From the NCBI RefSeq assembly GCF_003182475.1, contig NZ_QGTS01000001.1:103980-167979 (forward strand): 64,000 bases of DNA, given 5' to 3'. The translations under genes and the position numbers were made by a program. Origin of the DNA: Mangrovibacter plantisponsor (GTDB taxonomy: Bacteria; Pseudomonadota; Gammaproteobacteria; Enterobacterales; Enterobacteriaceae). The notes under the pieces were generated by a model. It was not told the origin of the DNA. It saw only the letters and a list, made by a program, of their open reading frames with translations, and ran no database searches. Shown piece by piece: positions 41,478 through 50,813 of the stretch; the stretch's first letter is position 1; each line of letters opens with the position of its first letter.

Positions 41478-41861
41478 GAGTTGTCCATAAATAGCAGCCG
41501 AAATTAAAGTGCCTTAATGGTAAATCAACTTCCGGCTGCCAGGTAGCGTAACAAGCGTGAAAGCACAGGTTTTTACGATTCGTCCTGTGTTCATCTTGTT
41601 ATTACCCATCCCTTTACACACAAACAGAGCGCCTGTGATGCAGAATAAAGCCTGTCAAAGTTATCAACGGGACAAACAATGCACACCAAAAAGTTTCGGC
41701 AGGTATGAGGTACAGCCGAAGTTTGCAACGATAGTGGCTTTGTCACCGATGTTACATAAAAGAGAAATCTTTCATCCCCTCAATATGGTGTTTTTAATGT
41801 AACCACAAGCGTGACAAAAATCTCACTTAAGCACCTCAGCAGACATGAACAAAGGCATTAA
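41478..41861. other. Intergenic region upstream of mltB, no gene seen
   Basis: About 385 bp hold the mltB promoter region on one side and grade into AT-rich DNA on the other. A frame over 41557-41802 has no ribosome site and no recognisable product. The drop in G+C toward 41.9 kb marks the edge of the hcp/effector insert. Confidence 0.45.
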
Positions 41862-41875
41862 TTGACTTAAGTCAA
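41862..41875. promoter_or_regulatory. FNR-like palindrome upstream of the type VI effector
   Basis: TTGACTTAAGTCAA is a perfect 14-bp palindrome that fits the FNR/CRP-type pattern TTGAT-N4-ATCAA at 8 of 10 positions. It lies 60 bp before the effector GTG. TTGACT could also be the -35 of its promoter. Confidence 0.45.
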
Positions 41876-41935
41876 ATTATTCTAAATAAAACAAAATTAG
41901 TTTATAAATTTCAATTGATTATAAAAGGATTTTCC

Positions 41936-42451
41936 GTGGCACTACATGGTAAGTTTGTAATCAATGATGCTGATTTCTCCCCCTTAACGATTTATGGCGT
42001 CAGCACTTTTATGGCTTTTTCTGGTAAGGGAGCGTATCGCAATCGTGGGGCTTGTGCGCATATTCCGACAGAAGGCCCCATTCCACCGGGTAAGTACTGG
42101 ATCGTGGAAAGAGGGCAAGGAGGCGGATTATCTAAAATGTGGGGAGGCGTGAAAGATTTATATAACAAGATTTCGAGCGGTTCCGAATTCATGCGCTCTG
42201 AATGGTTTGCACTCTATCGCGATGGTATCAGTATTAGCGATTATACATGGGTTAATAGTGTTCAACGCGGCCTTTTCCGTCTTCACCCGGGAACGATTTC
42301 TGAAGGGTGCATTACTCTTCCCCATAATTCCGATTACTCCCGGTTACGAAATGCATTATTAAACACCCCCATGATTTCTGTTCCCTGCATGAAGAATTTA
42401 AAAGCTTATGGAAGCATTGAGGTTATCATAAATGGTTCTAAAAATTGCTAA
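41936..42451 (+). CDS. Tlde1-like type VI secretion effector (DUF2778)
   Basis: The 171-residue protein starts at a GTG (41936) with AAAAGGA eight bases upstream, giving MALHGKFVINDADF, the usual DUF2778 start. The L,D-transpeptidase-like catalytic signature is intact: His117 in FRLHPG and S-E-G-C with Cys125, followed by ITLP. IPPGKYWIVERG is also a family segment. Tlde1 effectors, defined in Salmonella, attack peptidoglycan stems in the periplasm of rival bacteria by L,D-carboxypeptidase and exchange activity. The start of the downstream membrane protein overlaps the end by 20 bp, as for effector-immunity pairs, and an hcp gene follows in convergent orientation. Delivery via that Hcp is inferred. 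Confidence 0.85.
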   Translation: MALHGKFVINDADFSPLTIYGVSTFMAFSGKGAYRNRGACAHIPTEGPIPPGKYWIVERGQGGGLSKMWGGVKDLYNKISSGSEFMRSEWFALYRDGISISDYTWVNSVQRGLFRLHPGTISEGCITLPHNSDYSRLRNALLNTPMISVPCMKNLKAYGSIEVIINGSKNC

Positions 42452-42701
42452 AGTACTGGGTGTCGTAATCAGTAAGATAGTTTTATTTCTCGCAATTTTT
42501 ACCATTGCAGCAAGGCTGATAGATGCATCAACTTTTATCAGTTATGACAAATCAGCACATTTTGGTGAATGGCTACACGGCTATCGGGCTCCGGAAAATT
42601 ATGATGATCTGTGGTTTGTTGTGAATGCAGGTTTATCAATGATAAGTGCTGTTGTCTCCTATAACATAGTGATGTGGGTAATCAGAAAAGTGCGCCAATA
42701 A
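42432..42701 (+). CDS. Small membrane protein, probable immunity partner of the DUF2778 effector
   Basis: The 89-residue protein has two predicted membrane helices (about 7-28 and 64-83) separated by a ~35-residue loop that probably faces the periplasm (DASTFISYDKSAHFGEWLHG...). The start overlaps the effector gene by 20 bp. Immunity to Tlde1 effectors is given by small membrane or periplasmic proteins encoded directly downstream, so this role is likely, but I do not recognise the sequence itself. Confidence 0.7.
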   Translation: MVLKIAKVLGVVISKIVLFLAIFTIAARLIDASTFISYDKSAHFGEWLHGYRAPENYDDLWFVVNAGLSMISAVVSYNIVMWVIRKVRQ

Positions 42702-42715
42702 TGGCGCACCAGCAA

Positions 42716-43198
42716 TTAACGCATATTCCATGCATCTGTATGTTTTACGTTACCATCTACATAGTGCCAGGTGATTTTTTCATATTGCATACCTACTGAT
42801 TCCATATGGTTTATTTGAGAATTAGCAGCATATTTAATATTAGGCATTCCCGGATTAACGCCAGTGATTTTCACACCTTCAATCAGCATAATGAAATAAC
42901 ACTCTTCATGTCCGGCATCGTTTATTTTATACCAACGTAATTCACCACTTTTAAGTGTTTGCCCTTGAGAAACAGCCTTATACAGATATGGGCTGGATGC
43001 ATCGAACTCTTTCTCAATCATGAACGGTGAGTGGTTACGAGTACCAGTAATTTTACCATTTGCCGGGTCAACAGGGAGATTAAGCCCATGGCTAAAACCA
43101 ACAACTTCAATGCTACCTTCCCGCCCCTGGACATCAACAGAGCCCTTGATGTGTGAACCGCCATCGTCATACAGCCACAAATAACCAGGAATTGGCAT
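42716..43198 (-). CDS. hcp: Type VI secretion tube protein Hcp (orphan)
   Basis: The 160-residue protein begins MPIPGYLWLYDDGGSHIKGS and contains DVQGREGSIEVVGFSHGLN, the Hcp1-family core. I chose the ATG at 43198, which has AAGGAAA upstream; the longer frame adds seven residues not found in Hcp. Hcp hexamers stack into the type VI tube and can carry effectors in their lumen. No vgrG or structural type VI gene lies in this window, so this is an orphan copy. It converges on the effector-immunity pair with 14 bp between stops. Confidence 0.93.
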   Translation of the reverse strand: MPIPGYLWLYDDGGSHIKGSVDVQGREGSIEVVGFSHGLNLPVDPANGKITGTRNHSPFMIEKEFDASSPYLYKAVSQGQTLKSGELRWYKINDAGHEECYFIMLIEGVKITGVNPGMPNIKYAANSQINHMESVGMQYEKITWHYVDGNVKHTDAWNMR

Positions 43199-43430
43199 AT
43201 AAATTTCCTTATTTATCAATGAAAATGGAAATTCATACTAATATAAAGTCCTTTCTGGCACCTGACATAAATCAATCAAGAATAAAAAAGCGCCAGGAAA
43301 TGAGAAATGGGTTTTACTGAGCAAAAACTCTTACCAACTGCTTGCCTCCACGCACAATTCCCCGCCCTTCCTCCACATACCGCATCCCCCCACTCAGTCG
43401 GTGATAAAAACGGCTCGATCACGATCGATA

Positions 43431-43506
43431 ATCTTTCACATCGAAATATTTATCTTTCACAATGAGATCAAGTTAACACATTTTAAGGTTTCATTTTGAT
43501 TATGAT
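43431..43506 (+). promoter_or_regulatory. srl operon control region: direct repeats, CRP site and promoter
   Basis: ATCTTTCACA occurs twice as an exact 10-bp direct repeat (43431-43440 and 43452-43461), 21 bp apart, which suits a DeoR-type repressor such as SrlR. A CRP-like site TGAGA-N6-TAACA follows at 43463-43478 (4 of 5 matches in each half). TATGAT at 43501-43506 is a good -10; the predicted start near 43512 puts the CRP centre at about -41.5. Confidence 0.6.
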
Positions 43507-43557
43507 AAGCCATCACTTCATAACAAGTGACCCTCACTACCCGACAGGAGAATAAGA

Positions 43558-44106
43558 ATGATTGATGTCATAACACACAGTGCCGAATGGTTTATCGGGC
43601 TGTTTCAGAAGGGAGGCACCGTCTTCACCGGCATGGTGACAGGCATATTGCCGCTGTTGATCAGTTTGCTGGTTGTCATGAATGCGCTGATCAATTTCAT
43701 TGGGCAGGACAGAATTGAACGCCTGGCACAACGCTGTGCAGGTAACCCGGTATCACGTTACTTGCTGCTGCCGGTTATTGGCACATTTGTGTTCTGTAAC
43801 CCAATGACACTGAGCCTGGGGCGTTTTATGCCGGAAAAATACAAACCCAGCTATTACGCCGCCGCATCCTACAGTTGCCACTCAATGAACGGGTTATTTC
43901 CACATATCAACCCGGGTGAGCTTTTCGTCTACCTGGGCATTGCCAATGGCCTGACAACCCTTGGCCTGCCGTTGGCGCCACTTGCCGTCAGCTATTTATT
44001 TGTCGGCATGGTGACTAACTTCTTCCGTGGCTGGATAACCGATCTCACCACCTCCATTTTTGAGAAAAAAATGGGGATCCAGTTAGCCCGTCAGGTTCAA
44101 CTCTAA
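43558..44106 (+). CDS. srlA: Glucitol PTS permease EIIC2 component
   Basis: The 182-residue membrane subunit (E. coli 187) contains [40 protein letters not shown] and [19 protein letters not shown]. With SrlE and SrlB it imports D-sorbitol as the 6-phosphate. CAGGAGAATAAG precedes the ATG. It ends a few residues short of E. coli SrlA and is followed 12 bp later by srlE. Confidence 0.97.
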   Translation: MIDVITHSAEWFIGLFQKGGTVFTGMVTGILPLLISLLVVMNALINFIGQDRIERLAQRCAGNPVSRYLLLPVIGTFVFCNPMTLSLGRFMPEKYKPSYYAAASYSCHSMNGLFPHINPGELFVYLGIANGLTTLGLPLAPLAVSYLFVGMVTNFFRGWITDLTTSIFEKKMGIQLARQVQL

Positions 44107-44118
44107 AGGACAACCATT

Positions 44119-45126
44119 ATGCGTACCGTTCAAATTGTTAAAGGCACTGGCGGCTGGGGTGGCCCACTCACACTGGCCGTAGAACCGGGTAAAAAGATTG
44201 TCTACATCACTGCAGGAACGCGCCCGGCAATTGTGGATAAACTCAGCGAACTGACCGGATGGGAAGCGGTGGATGGCTTTAAAGAAGGTGAGCCCCCCGC
44301 AGAAGAGATTGGTGTCGCGGTTATTGACTGCGGAGGCACCTTGCGGTGCGGTATCTACCCTAAACGCCGTATCCCAACCGTCAACATTCATTCAACCGGG
44401 AAATCGGGCCCACTTGCCCAATTTATTGTGGAAGATATTTATGTTTCCGGCGTGAAAGAACACAACATTTCACTGGTGGGCGAAGGCGAAGCACAACCCT
44501 CACAGCCCACTCCTGTTGCCAAACCCGTGGTACAGGCAGAAGCAAAACAGCAAACAACCCGGGACTATGACACCAGCAAAAAAATCACCGAACAAAGTGA
44601 TGGCCTGCTGGCAAAAATTGGTATGGGGATGGGCTCCGTTGTTGCGGTCTTCTTCCAGGCCGGGCGCGATACCATTGATACCGTTCTGAAAACTATTTTG
44701 CCTTTTATGGCGTTTGTTTCAGCTCTGATAGGCATCATTATGGCTTCCGGCCTGGGCGACTGGATTGCCCATGGTCTGGCACCTCTGGCAAGCAACCCTA
44801 TAGGCCTGGTCATACTGGCATTGATTTGTTCCTTTCCGTTTCTTTCACCTTTTCTCGGCCCTGGTGCGGTCATCGCTCAGGTTATCGGCGTGCTGATTGG
44901 CGTGCAAATTGGCCTTGGCAATATTCCACCGCATCTGGCACTGCCAGCCTTATTTGCCATCAACGCACAAGCCGCCTGCGACTTCGTACCTGTTGGGTTG
45001 TCACTGGCAGAAGCACGCCAGGATACCGTTCGGGTTGGGGTGCCTTCCGTGCTGGTTGGCCGTTTCCTGACAGGCGCGCCAACCGTGCTAATCGCATGGC
45101 TGGTGTCCGGCTTTATTTATCAGTGA
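44119..45126 (+). CDS. srlE: Glucitol PTS EIIBC1 component
   Basis: The 335-residue protein has an N-terminal EIIB-like region ([22 protein letters not shown], with the phosphorylated Cys in [16 protein letters not shown]), a variable Pro/Gln-rich linker (about 120-160) and a membrane part with [19 protein letters not shown] and [21 protein letters not shown]. coli SrlE has 319 residues; the linker here is longer. Confidence 0.97.
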   Translation: MRTVQIVKGTGGWGGPLTLAVEPGKKIVYITAGTRPAIVDKLSELTGWEAVDGFKEGEPPAEEIGVAVIDCGGTLRCGIYPKRRIPTVNIHSTGKSGPLAQFIVEDIYVSGVKEHNISLVGEGEAQPSQPTPVAKPVVQAEAKQQTTRDYDTSKKITEQSDGLLAKIGMGMGSVVAVFFQAGRDTIDTVLKTILPFMAFVSALIGIIMASGLGDWIAHGLAPLASNPIGLVILALICSFPFLSPFLGPGAVIAQVIGVLIGVQIGLGNIPPHLALPALFAINAQAACDFVPVGLSLAEARQDTVRVGVPSVLVGRFLTGAPTVLIAWLVSGFIYQ

Positions 45127-45134
45127 GGTACCGA

Positions 45135-45497
45135 ATGCAAACTATTTATCAGACCACCATTACTCATATTGGCGAAAACGCGTGTGACGCACTGCTCGAC
45201 AACATGCTGATTACTTTCCGTGAAGGGGCTCCGGCAGACATTGAAGCGTTCTGTTTTATCCATAACCACGGCGCGCTGAATGCAGACCTGGTACCCGGTT
45301 GCACACTGGAACTGGCCGGGCACAACTACCCCGTCACAGCCGTAGGCTCCGTTGCCGGGCAAAACTTACGCGAGCTGGGGCATATCACCTTGCGCTTCGA
45401 TGGCAGTGAACAGGCGGAATACCCCGGGTGTGTTCATGTTGCCGGGCAAACGCCAGGCGACATTCCCACGGGCAGCACTATCAAATTTATTGCTTAA
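45135..45497 (+). CDS. srlB: Glucitol PTS EIIA component
   Basis: The 120-residue cytoplasmic phosphocarrier starts MQTIYQTTITHIGENA at the ATG (45135) after TGAGGTACCGA. The phosphorylated histidine is probably in FCFIHNHGALNADL. It passes phosphate from HPr to SrlE. The longer open frame upstream lies inside srlE. Confidence 0.96.
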   Translation: MQTIYQTTITHIGENACDALLDNMLITFREGAPADIEAFCFIHNHGALNADLVPGCTLELAGHNYPVTAVGSVAGQNLRELGHITLRFDGSEQAEYPGCVHVAGQTPGDIPTGSTIKFIA

Positions 45498-45519
45498 CAG
45501 GTTATTTAAGGAGTTACAC

Positions 45520-46299
45520 ATGAATCAGGTTGCCGTTGTCATTGGTGGGGGACAAACTCTTGGCGCGTTCCTTTGCCATGGGCTTGCACAAGAAGGGTAT
45601 CGCGTAGCGGTTGTTGATATTCAAAGCGACAAAGCCTCGCGCGTTGCACAAACCATTAACGATGAATTTGGTGAAGGCACAGCCTGCGGGTTTGGCGCCG
45701 ATGCCACCAGCGAACAAAGCGTCATGGCGGTTGCTCGTGGTGTGGATGAGATTTTTGGCCGGGTTGATTTGCTGGTGTACAGCGCCGGTATTGCTAAAGC
45801 CGCATTTATTTCCGACTTCGCACTGGGCGATTTTGACCGCTCATTGCAAGTAAACCTGGTTGGGTACTTTCTGTGTGCGCGTGAGTTTTCACGCCTGATG
45901 ATTCGCGACAATATTCAGGGCCGTATTATTCAGATTAACTCGAAGTCCGGGAAAGTGGGGAGCAAACATAACTCGGGGTACAGTGCAGCAAAATTTGGTG
46001 GTGTAGGGCTGACACAATCGCTGGCGCTGGACCTGGCTGAATACGGGATTACCGTCCACTCACTAATGCTTGGCAACCTGCTGAAATCCCCTATGTTCCA
46101 GTCACTGTTACCGCAATATGCACAGAAACTGGGGATCCAACCAGACCAGGTTGAACAATATTACATTGATAAAGTTCCACTAAAACGCGGCTGTGATTAC
46201 CAGGATGTACTGAACTTATTGCTGTTTTACGCCAGTGACAAAGCCTCTTATTGCACCGGGCAGTCAATCAACGTAACTGGTGGGCAGGTCATGTTTTAA
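45520..46299 (+). CDS. srlD: Sorbitol-6-phosphate 2-dehydrogenase
   Basis: The 259-residue short-chain dehydrogenase oxidises sorbitol 6-phosphate to fructose 6-phosphate. Cofactor site: VVIGGGQTLGAFLCHGLA; catalytic set: Ser in QINSKSGKVG and YSAAKFGG (Y-x-x-x-K). AAGGAG lies eight bases before the ATG at 45520; the frame open from 45352 overlaps srlB and is not used. Confidence 0.97.
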   Translation: MNQVAVVIGGGQTLGAFLCHGLAQEGYRVAVVDIQSDKASRVAQTINDEFGEGTACGFGADATSEQSVMAVARGVDEIFGRVDLLVYSAGIAKAAFISDFALGDFDRSLQVNLVGYFLCAREFSRLMIRDNIQGRIIQINSKSGKVGSKHNSGYSAAKFGGVGLTQSLALDLAEYGITVHSLMLGNLLKSPMFQSLLPQYAQKLGIQPDQVEQYYIDKVPLKRGCDYQDVLNLLLFYASDKASYCTGQSINVTGGQVMF

Positions 46300-46327
46300 C
46301 CCTGCATGATGCCTTACCCTGCTGTGC

Positions 46328-46355
46328 GGGCCACTTCTCTGTGGGTAAGTGGCCC
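46328..46355 (+). terminator. Hairpin between srlD and gutM
   Basis: GGGCCACTT (46328-46336) and AAGTGGCCC (46347-46355) form a 9-bp stem in the 175-bp gap. There is no long T-run, so it may reduce but not stop transcription into gutM-srlR-gutQ. Confidence 0.5.
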
Positions 46356-46474
46356 TTGCCAGTGTGCAGCACTATGCGGTTATTCATGCACCGTGGTTAT
46401 TCAGGTGCAGCGACTAATGTGTAGTAGCTAAACACTTGCAGGTAACAGAATAAGCACAATGAAAGGAGACATCT

Positions 46475-46834
46475 ATGGTTAGCGCGCTGATTACTCTCGC
46501 CGCCATTGCCTGGTTCAGCCAGATGGTTCTGGGAGCATGGCAAATATACCGTTTTAACCGGGCATTTGATGCACTGTGCCTGAAAGGCCGGGTAGGTGTT
46601 GGCCGTTCTGGTGGGCGTTTTCGCCCCAGAGTGCTGGTTGCCATTGCTCTCGATGAACAAGAACGTGTTATTGATTCATTTCTGATGAAAGGGCTAACTA
46701 TTTTTGCAAAACCCAAGGCACTTCCCAATATTCAGGGGCTTTCAAAGCAACAATTACAATCTGATGTGATCTTTCCCAATGATCAGAACTGTCAGAATGC
46801 TCTATTATTAGCGCTTAAACTGAAACAAAGATAA
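46475..46834 (+). CDS. gutM: Glucitol operon activator GutM
   Basis: The 119-residue protein has an N-terminal hydrophobic segment (about 3-23) and the family region GRVGVGRSGGRFRPRVLVAIALDE. GutM (SrlM) activates srl transcription by an unclear route. Length equals E. coli. AAAGGAGACATCT precedes the ATG. Confidence 0.95.
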   Translation: MVSALITLAAIAWFSQMVLGAWQIYRFNRAFDALCLKGRVGVGRSGGRFRPRVLVAIALDEQERVIDSFLMKGLTIFAKPKALPNIQGLSKQQLQSDVIFPNDQNCQNALLLALKLKQR

Positions 46835-46896
46835 TTTCGTTTTGAACGCTTATGGCTTGCGAAGTTATCATTTTGCAAATTTTGTAAGGTCAGCTA

Positions 46897-47670
46897 ATGA
46901 AACCACGTCAACGCCAGGCCGCCATTCTTGAGCATCTGCAGAAACAAGGTAAATCTTCGGTAGAAGAACTGGCCCAGTTCTTTGCCACCACAGGAACCAC
47001 CATTCGCAAGGATCTGGTGTCACTGGAAAACGCCGGTACCGTCATACGCACTTACGGTGGCGTGATGCTGAACAAAGACGAAGCCGATCCGCCCATTGAT
47101 CACAAAACCCTGATTAATACCCACCAAAAACAAGAAATTGCCCACACCGCCGTTGGTTTTATTCAGGATGGTGACTCCATTATTCTGGATGCCGGGAGTA
47201 CCGTATTGCAGATGGTGCCGCTGCTTGAGCACTTTAACAACATCACGGTAATGACCAACAGCCTGCATATCGTCAATGCGCTTTCTGAGCTGGACAACGA
47301 ACAGACCATCCTGATGCCGGGCGGCACATTTCGCAAAAAATCCGCCTCATTCCATGGGCAACTGGCCGAAAACGCCTTTGAGCACTTCAGCTTCGATAAA
47401 TTATTCATGGGTACCGATGGTATTGATCTGAATGCAGGCGTAACCACGTTTAATGAAGTATTTACTGTCAGCAAAGCAATGTGTAACGCCGCAAGGCAGG
47501 TTATTCTGATGGCAGACTCCACCAAATTTGGGCGCAAAAGCCCGAACGTTGTGTGTGGATTAGACCAGGTAGATATATTGATAACGGACAATGGCATCAG
47601 CCCGGAATTCCACAAAGCACTGGAAGACTCCGGGATAAAAGTCATTATTACAGGAGAAAATAATGAGTGA
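46897..47670 (+). CDS. srlR: Glucitol operon repressor SrlR (DeoR family)
   Basis: The 257-residue regulator has an N-terminal winged helix ([24 protein letters not shown] region, recognition part [11 protein letters not shown]) and a DeoRC sugar-phosphate sensor domain ([36 protein letters not shown]). It likely acts on the repeats before srlA. It overlaps gutQ by 8 bp. Confidence 0.96.
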   Translation: MKPRQRQAAILEHLQKQGKSSVEELAQFFATTGTTIRKDLVSLENAGTVIRTYGGVMLNKDEADPPIDHKTLINTHQKQEIAHTAVGFIQDGDSIILDAGSTVLQMVPLLEHFNNITVMTNSLHIVNALSELDNEQTILMPGGTFRKKSASFHGQLAENAFEHFSFDKLFMGTDGIDLNAGVTTFNEVFTVSKAMCNAARQVILMADSTKFGRKSPNVVCGLDQVDILITDNGISPEFHKALEDSGIKVIITGENNE

Positions 47671-48628
47671 TTCTCTGCTCGCCGCCGCCAAAAACACCCT
47701 GCTTCTGGAGTTACATGAAGCCAGTAAATTACCAGAGCGTCTTGATGAAGGCTTTCTGAAAGCAGCCAAAGCAGTGCTGCACTGCAATGGAAAAGTGATT
47801 GTGTCCGGGATGGGTAAATCCGGCCATATTGGCAGAAAACTGGCCGCGACACTTGCCAGTACCGGGACACCGGCTTTCTTTGTTCACCCGGCAGAAGCGC
47901 TGCATGGTGATCTGGGCATGATTGAATCGCGCGATATCCTGTTATTTATCTCCTATTCCGGCACAGCAAAAGAGCTGGATTTTATCCTTCCCCGCCTGGC
48001 TGAAAAGCAAGTGTTATTACTGGCGATAACTGGCAAGAACACCTCTCCCCTGGCTCAGGCAGCACACGCAGTTATTGATATTTCGATTGAGCGTGAAGCC
48101 TGCCCCATGCACCTGGCTCCCACCTCCAGTACCGTAAATACCCTGATGATGGGCGATGCGCTGGCAATGGCGGTGATGCAGGCTCGCGGGTTTAATGAAG
48201 AAGATTTTGCCCGCTCTCACCCTGCCGGGGCGCTCGGTGCACGCTTACTCAACCGGGTACACCATTTGATGCGTCAGGGCGAAAATGTGCCGCAGGTAGC
48301 AGACAGCGCAACAGTAATGGATGCAATGCTGGAATTAAGCCGTACCGGCCTGGGAATGGTCCCCGTCGTTAATACCCACACTGAAGTCAGCGGTGTCTTT
48401 ACCGATGGTGATTTAAGGCGCTGGCTGGTTGGTGGAGGCAAACTGGAAGACTGTGTCACGCAGGCAATGACCCGTGGCGGGTTTACACTCAATGCCGACA
48501 GCCGTGCTGTAGAAGCAAAAGAACAACTTATGAACCGGCGCATCAGCGCTGCACCCGTCACTGACAGTAATCACAAACTGGCAGGGGCTATTAACCTGCA
48601 AGACTTCTGGCAGGCTGGCATTTTATAA
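47663..48628 (+). CDS. gutQ: D-arabinose 5-phosphate isomerase GutQ
   Basis: The 321-residue enzyme has a SIS domain ([46 protein letters not shown]) and two CBS repeats (about 205-320). It interconverts ribulose 5-phosphate and arabinose 5-phosphate, the precursor of KDO, as a second copy of KdsD activity. Start overlaps srlR by 8 bp. E. coli has the same gene order to this point; norR does not follow here. Confidence 0.96.
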   Translation: MSDSLLAAAKNTLLLELHEASKLPERLDEGFLKAAKAVLHCNGKVIVSGMGKSGHIGRKLAATLASTGTPAFFVHPAEALHGDLGMIESRDILLFISYSGTAKELDFILPRLAEKQVLLLAITGKNTSPLAQAAHAVIDISIEREACPMHLAPTSSTVNTLMMGDALAMAVMQARGFNEEDFARSHPAGALGARLLNRVHHLMRQGENVPQVADSATVMDAMLELSRTGLGMVPVVNTHTEVSGVFTDGDLRRWLVGGGKLEDCVTQAMTRGGFTLNADSRAVEAKEQLMNRRISAAPVTDSNHKLAGAINLQDFWQAGIL

Positions 48629-48678
48629 CGCCACTACCGCTCTGGCAGAAAGAGTATTTTCAGATACAAAACAACCGG

Positions 48679-48701
48679 AAAAAGCCGCGCTCACGCGGCT
48701 T
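48679..48701 (-). terminator. Terminator of the BhsA/YhcN-family gene
   Basis: On the minus strand AAGCCGCG (48701-48694), loop and CGCGGCTT (48689-48682) are followed by Us encoded by As at 48679-48683. It may also stop gutQ transcripts from the other side. Confidence 0.75.
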
Positions 48702-48730
48702 CGTCCGGCTGTTCCCTCAGCGACCATTAA

Positions 48731-48940
48731 TTATTTGGTCAGTTCTGCGGTCATATGAACCTGGTTACCATCACGGGCTTCAGTGATGTGGTAAGACGCA
48801 CCATCCTGTTTAGCCTGAGCAGCAATTTTTGCTTCTGCACCATCCAGAGTGCTGGCAGTGGCAGTCACAGTTTGTGCAAAGCTTGCAGAAGAAACCAGGG
48901 TTAACGCAGCAACAGCAAAAAGAGTTTTCATCATTTTCAT
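48731..48940 (-). CDS. BhsA/McbA/YhcN-family (DUF1471) periplasmic protein
   Basis: The 69-residue protein has a signal peptide (MKMMKTLFAVAALTLVSSAS, cleavage after SFA) and the DUF1471 segment with DGAEAKIAAQAKQDGASYHITEA. Members are small periplasmic or outer-membrane stress proteins linked to biofilm, copper or acid response. AAGGAA precedes the ATG. I cannot choose among the E. coli paralogues. Confidence 0.88.
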   Translation of the reverse strand: MKMMKTLFAVAALTLVSSASFAQTVTATASTLDGAEAKIAAQAKQDGASYHITEARDGNQVHMTAELTK

Positions 48941-49174
48941 GGTCTTGTTCCTTATTCAATCCATCTTTCAATCTTGGTAAAAGGCGCCGTGCCTTTGATG
49001 GGTGAAATAATAACCCTGGAAATTATTAGCAGAGTAGCAAAAAGTGCGATCCAGATCACTTTCTTATATTCGGGAAATAAAAACGCAACACACATCTGTT
49101 ACCGATTGGTAATACTTTCATACTGTTATAGGCTGGCTTATTAACGTGGGCAGAGACGGTAAAAAAGGTGACAC

Positions 49175-50320
49175 ATGGCTTCCTCCACACAAGGCGATGT
49201 TTTGAACCCATTTTCCATTGGGTTTCTTCTTTTCCCGGGCGTGACGCAACTGGACTTAACTGGCCCGTGGGAGGTGTTCTCCCGTGCGCCAGGCGCTCAG
49301 GTGCACCTTATCTGGAAGACGCGTGAGATTGTCCAGTCTGACAAAGGTATGGGTATTCAACCCACGGCAACCTTTACCGACTGCCCGCCGCTTGACTTGA
49401 TTTGTGTACCCGGTGGACCCGGACAAATCCCGCTGATGGACGACACTGAAACCCTGCAGTTTCTGCGTGAACGGGCACAGCAGGCGCGTTTTATCACAGC
49501 GGTATGTACCGGTGCATTAGTGCTGGGGGCCGCCGGGCTGCTGCATGGCTACCAGGCAACAACGCACTGGGCCTCACTGGACCAACTTGCCCTGCTCGGT
49601 GCCATTCCGCTGGCGCAAAGAGTGGTGCGTGATGGCAACAGAATTACCGGGGCTGGTGTCACATCGGGTATCGATTTTGCGCTTAGCGTAATAAGTGATA
49701 TTTGGGGAGCAGACATCGCTCAGGGGATTCAGCTACAACTGGAGTATGCCCCACAACCACCGTTTAACAGTGGCACGCCAGGCCAGGCACCACGCGATGT
49801 GCTGGCACAGGTGCAACACACTAACCAGGCATTCGCCAGGCAGCGCCTTGCTGTTACCCGGCACACGGCAAGCCACCAGGCAAAACAACCCGGCTGCGGT
49901 GATGGCTGGCATATTGCTGTGCTGGAAAATGGCGAATATATGCCCCTGCGCCAGCAAGTGTTGTGGCCAGATAAACCGCTGGCATTCAGCGCTGTACCTG
50001 GTGATAACGCTGCGTTGCACTTTGGCGTATACCACACAGGTAAGCTCATCTGCTGCCTTTCCGCATTTGCCCTGGCTGAAGGGCTCTGGCAAATACGCAA
50101 GTTTGCTACCGTAGCTGAATGGCAGCGCAAAGGGTTTGGCACAATACTGCTGGCTACAGTGATAAAACAACTGGAACAACAAGGTGCGCTGCGTTTTGAG
50201 CTGGACGCCCGGCAAACTGCCTGCGAATTTTATGAGAAACTGGGTTTTTCCCCCTGCTCTGCTCCTTTCGAGAAATCAGGCTTGCCTTATATCCGTATGG
50301 CGAGACAGGTGCTTACCTGA
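49175..50320 (+). CDS. Fused DJ-1/PfpI (isonitrile hydratase-like) and GNAT acetyltransferase protein
   Basis: The 381-residue protein joins two complete domains. Residues ~10-200 are a DJ-1/PfpI domain with the nucleophile Cys111 in ITAVCTGALVLGAAGLL and the ATTHW segment, the pattern of isonitrile hydratase-type members. Residues ~235-381 are a GNAT domain (RKFATVAEWQRKGFGTILL, the acetyl-CoA loop, and CEFYEKLGFSP). In most bacteria these are separate genes. The frame is continuous through the junction. It stands alone between a DUF1471 gene and rcnB. Substrates are unknown; detoxification of a reactive small molecule is only a guess. Confidence 0.85.
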   Translation: MASSTQGDVLNPFSIGFLLFPGVTQLDLTGPWEVFSRAPGAQVHLIWKTREIVQSDKGMGIQPTATFTDCPPLDLICVPGGPGQIPLMDDTETLQFLRERAQQARFITAVCTGALVLGAAGLLHGYQATTHWASLDQLALLGAIPLAQRVVRDGNRITGAGVTSGIDFALSVISDIWGADIAQGIQLQLEYAPQPPFNSGTPGQAPRDVLAQVQHTNQAFARQRLAVTRHTASHQAKQPGCGDGWHIAVLENGEYMPLRQQVLWPDKPLAFSAVPGDNAALHFGVYHTGKLICCLSAFALAEGLWQIRKFATVAEWQRKGFGTILLATVIKQLEQQGALRFELDARQTACEFYEKLGFSPCSAPFEKSGLPYIRMARQVLT

Positions 50321-50456
50321 AGGTACAGAAGGTTACATCAGGAAACAAAATCCATGCATATTAATTCATAGCGGGCGTGTCTAATGCAGTCCTGTTTATT
50401 TATTTTTATCGATGCGCTACTTGTCCATGTTCAAAGCAGTTTCATCGGGAGAGGTT

Positions 50457-50813
50457 ATGTCCAAGTCCACACCGTTACTGTTATCCGTGCTGTTGCTTAG
50501 CGCCAGCGTGTTGCCATTTGCCAGTGCGCATGCTGATGATGAAACAGCAGCGCCCGCAGCACAAACCAGCGGGCAGGATCCTTACGCCGTTACGTCGTTC
50601 ACTGCTGATTTTAAGCGTTTCACAATTGGCGACATTGTGCCTGAACTTTATCGTTCCAAGACCTATGAAATTGACCAGTGGCAGCTCCGCCACCTGCCAG
50701 CACCAGAGGCTGACAGCCACTGGACCTACATGGGTGGTGACTATGTACTAATCACCAATGCCGAAGGCAAAGTTCTGCGCGCAGAAGAAGGTAATATTTT
50801 TTACGAGCATTAA
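50457..50813 (+). CDS. rcnB: RcnB-family periplasmic nickel/cobalt homeostasis protein
   Basis: The 118-residue protein has a signal peptide (to about residue 22, ending SAHA) and the RcnB core YRSKTYEIDQWQLRHLPAP and SHWTYMGGDYVLITNAEGK, ending IFYEH. RcnB works with the RcnA exporter to keep nickel and cobalt low. No rcnA is adjacent. The ATG at 50457 has GGGAGAGG upstream; the longer frame from 50412 is not needed. Confidence 0.9.
   Translation: MSKSTPLLLSVLLLSASVLPFASAHADDETAAPAAQTSGQDPYAVTSFTADFKRFTIGDIVPELYRSKTYEIDQWQLRHLPAPEADSHWTYMGGDYVLITNAEGKVLRAEEGNIFYEH

Noticed and set aside
41557..41802. 81-codon frame upstream of mltB
   Set aside because: No ribosome site, no recognisable product and it covers the mltB promoter region.
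47163..47870. 235-codon leftward frame
   Set aside because: Antisense across srlR and gutQ, both clearly real.
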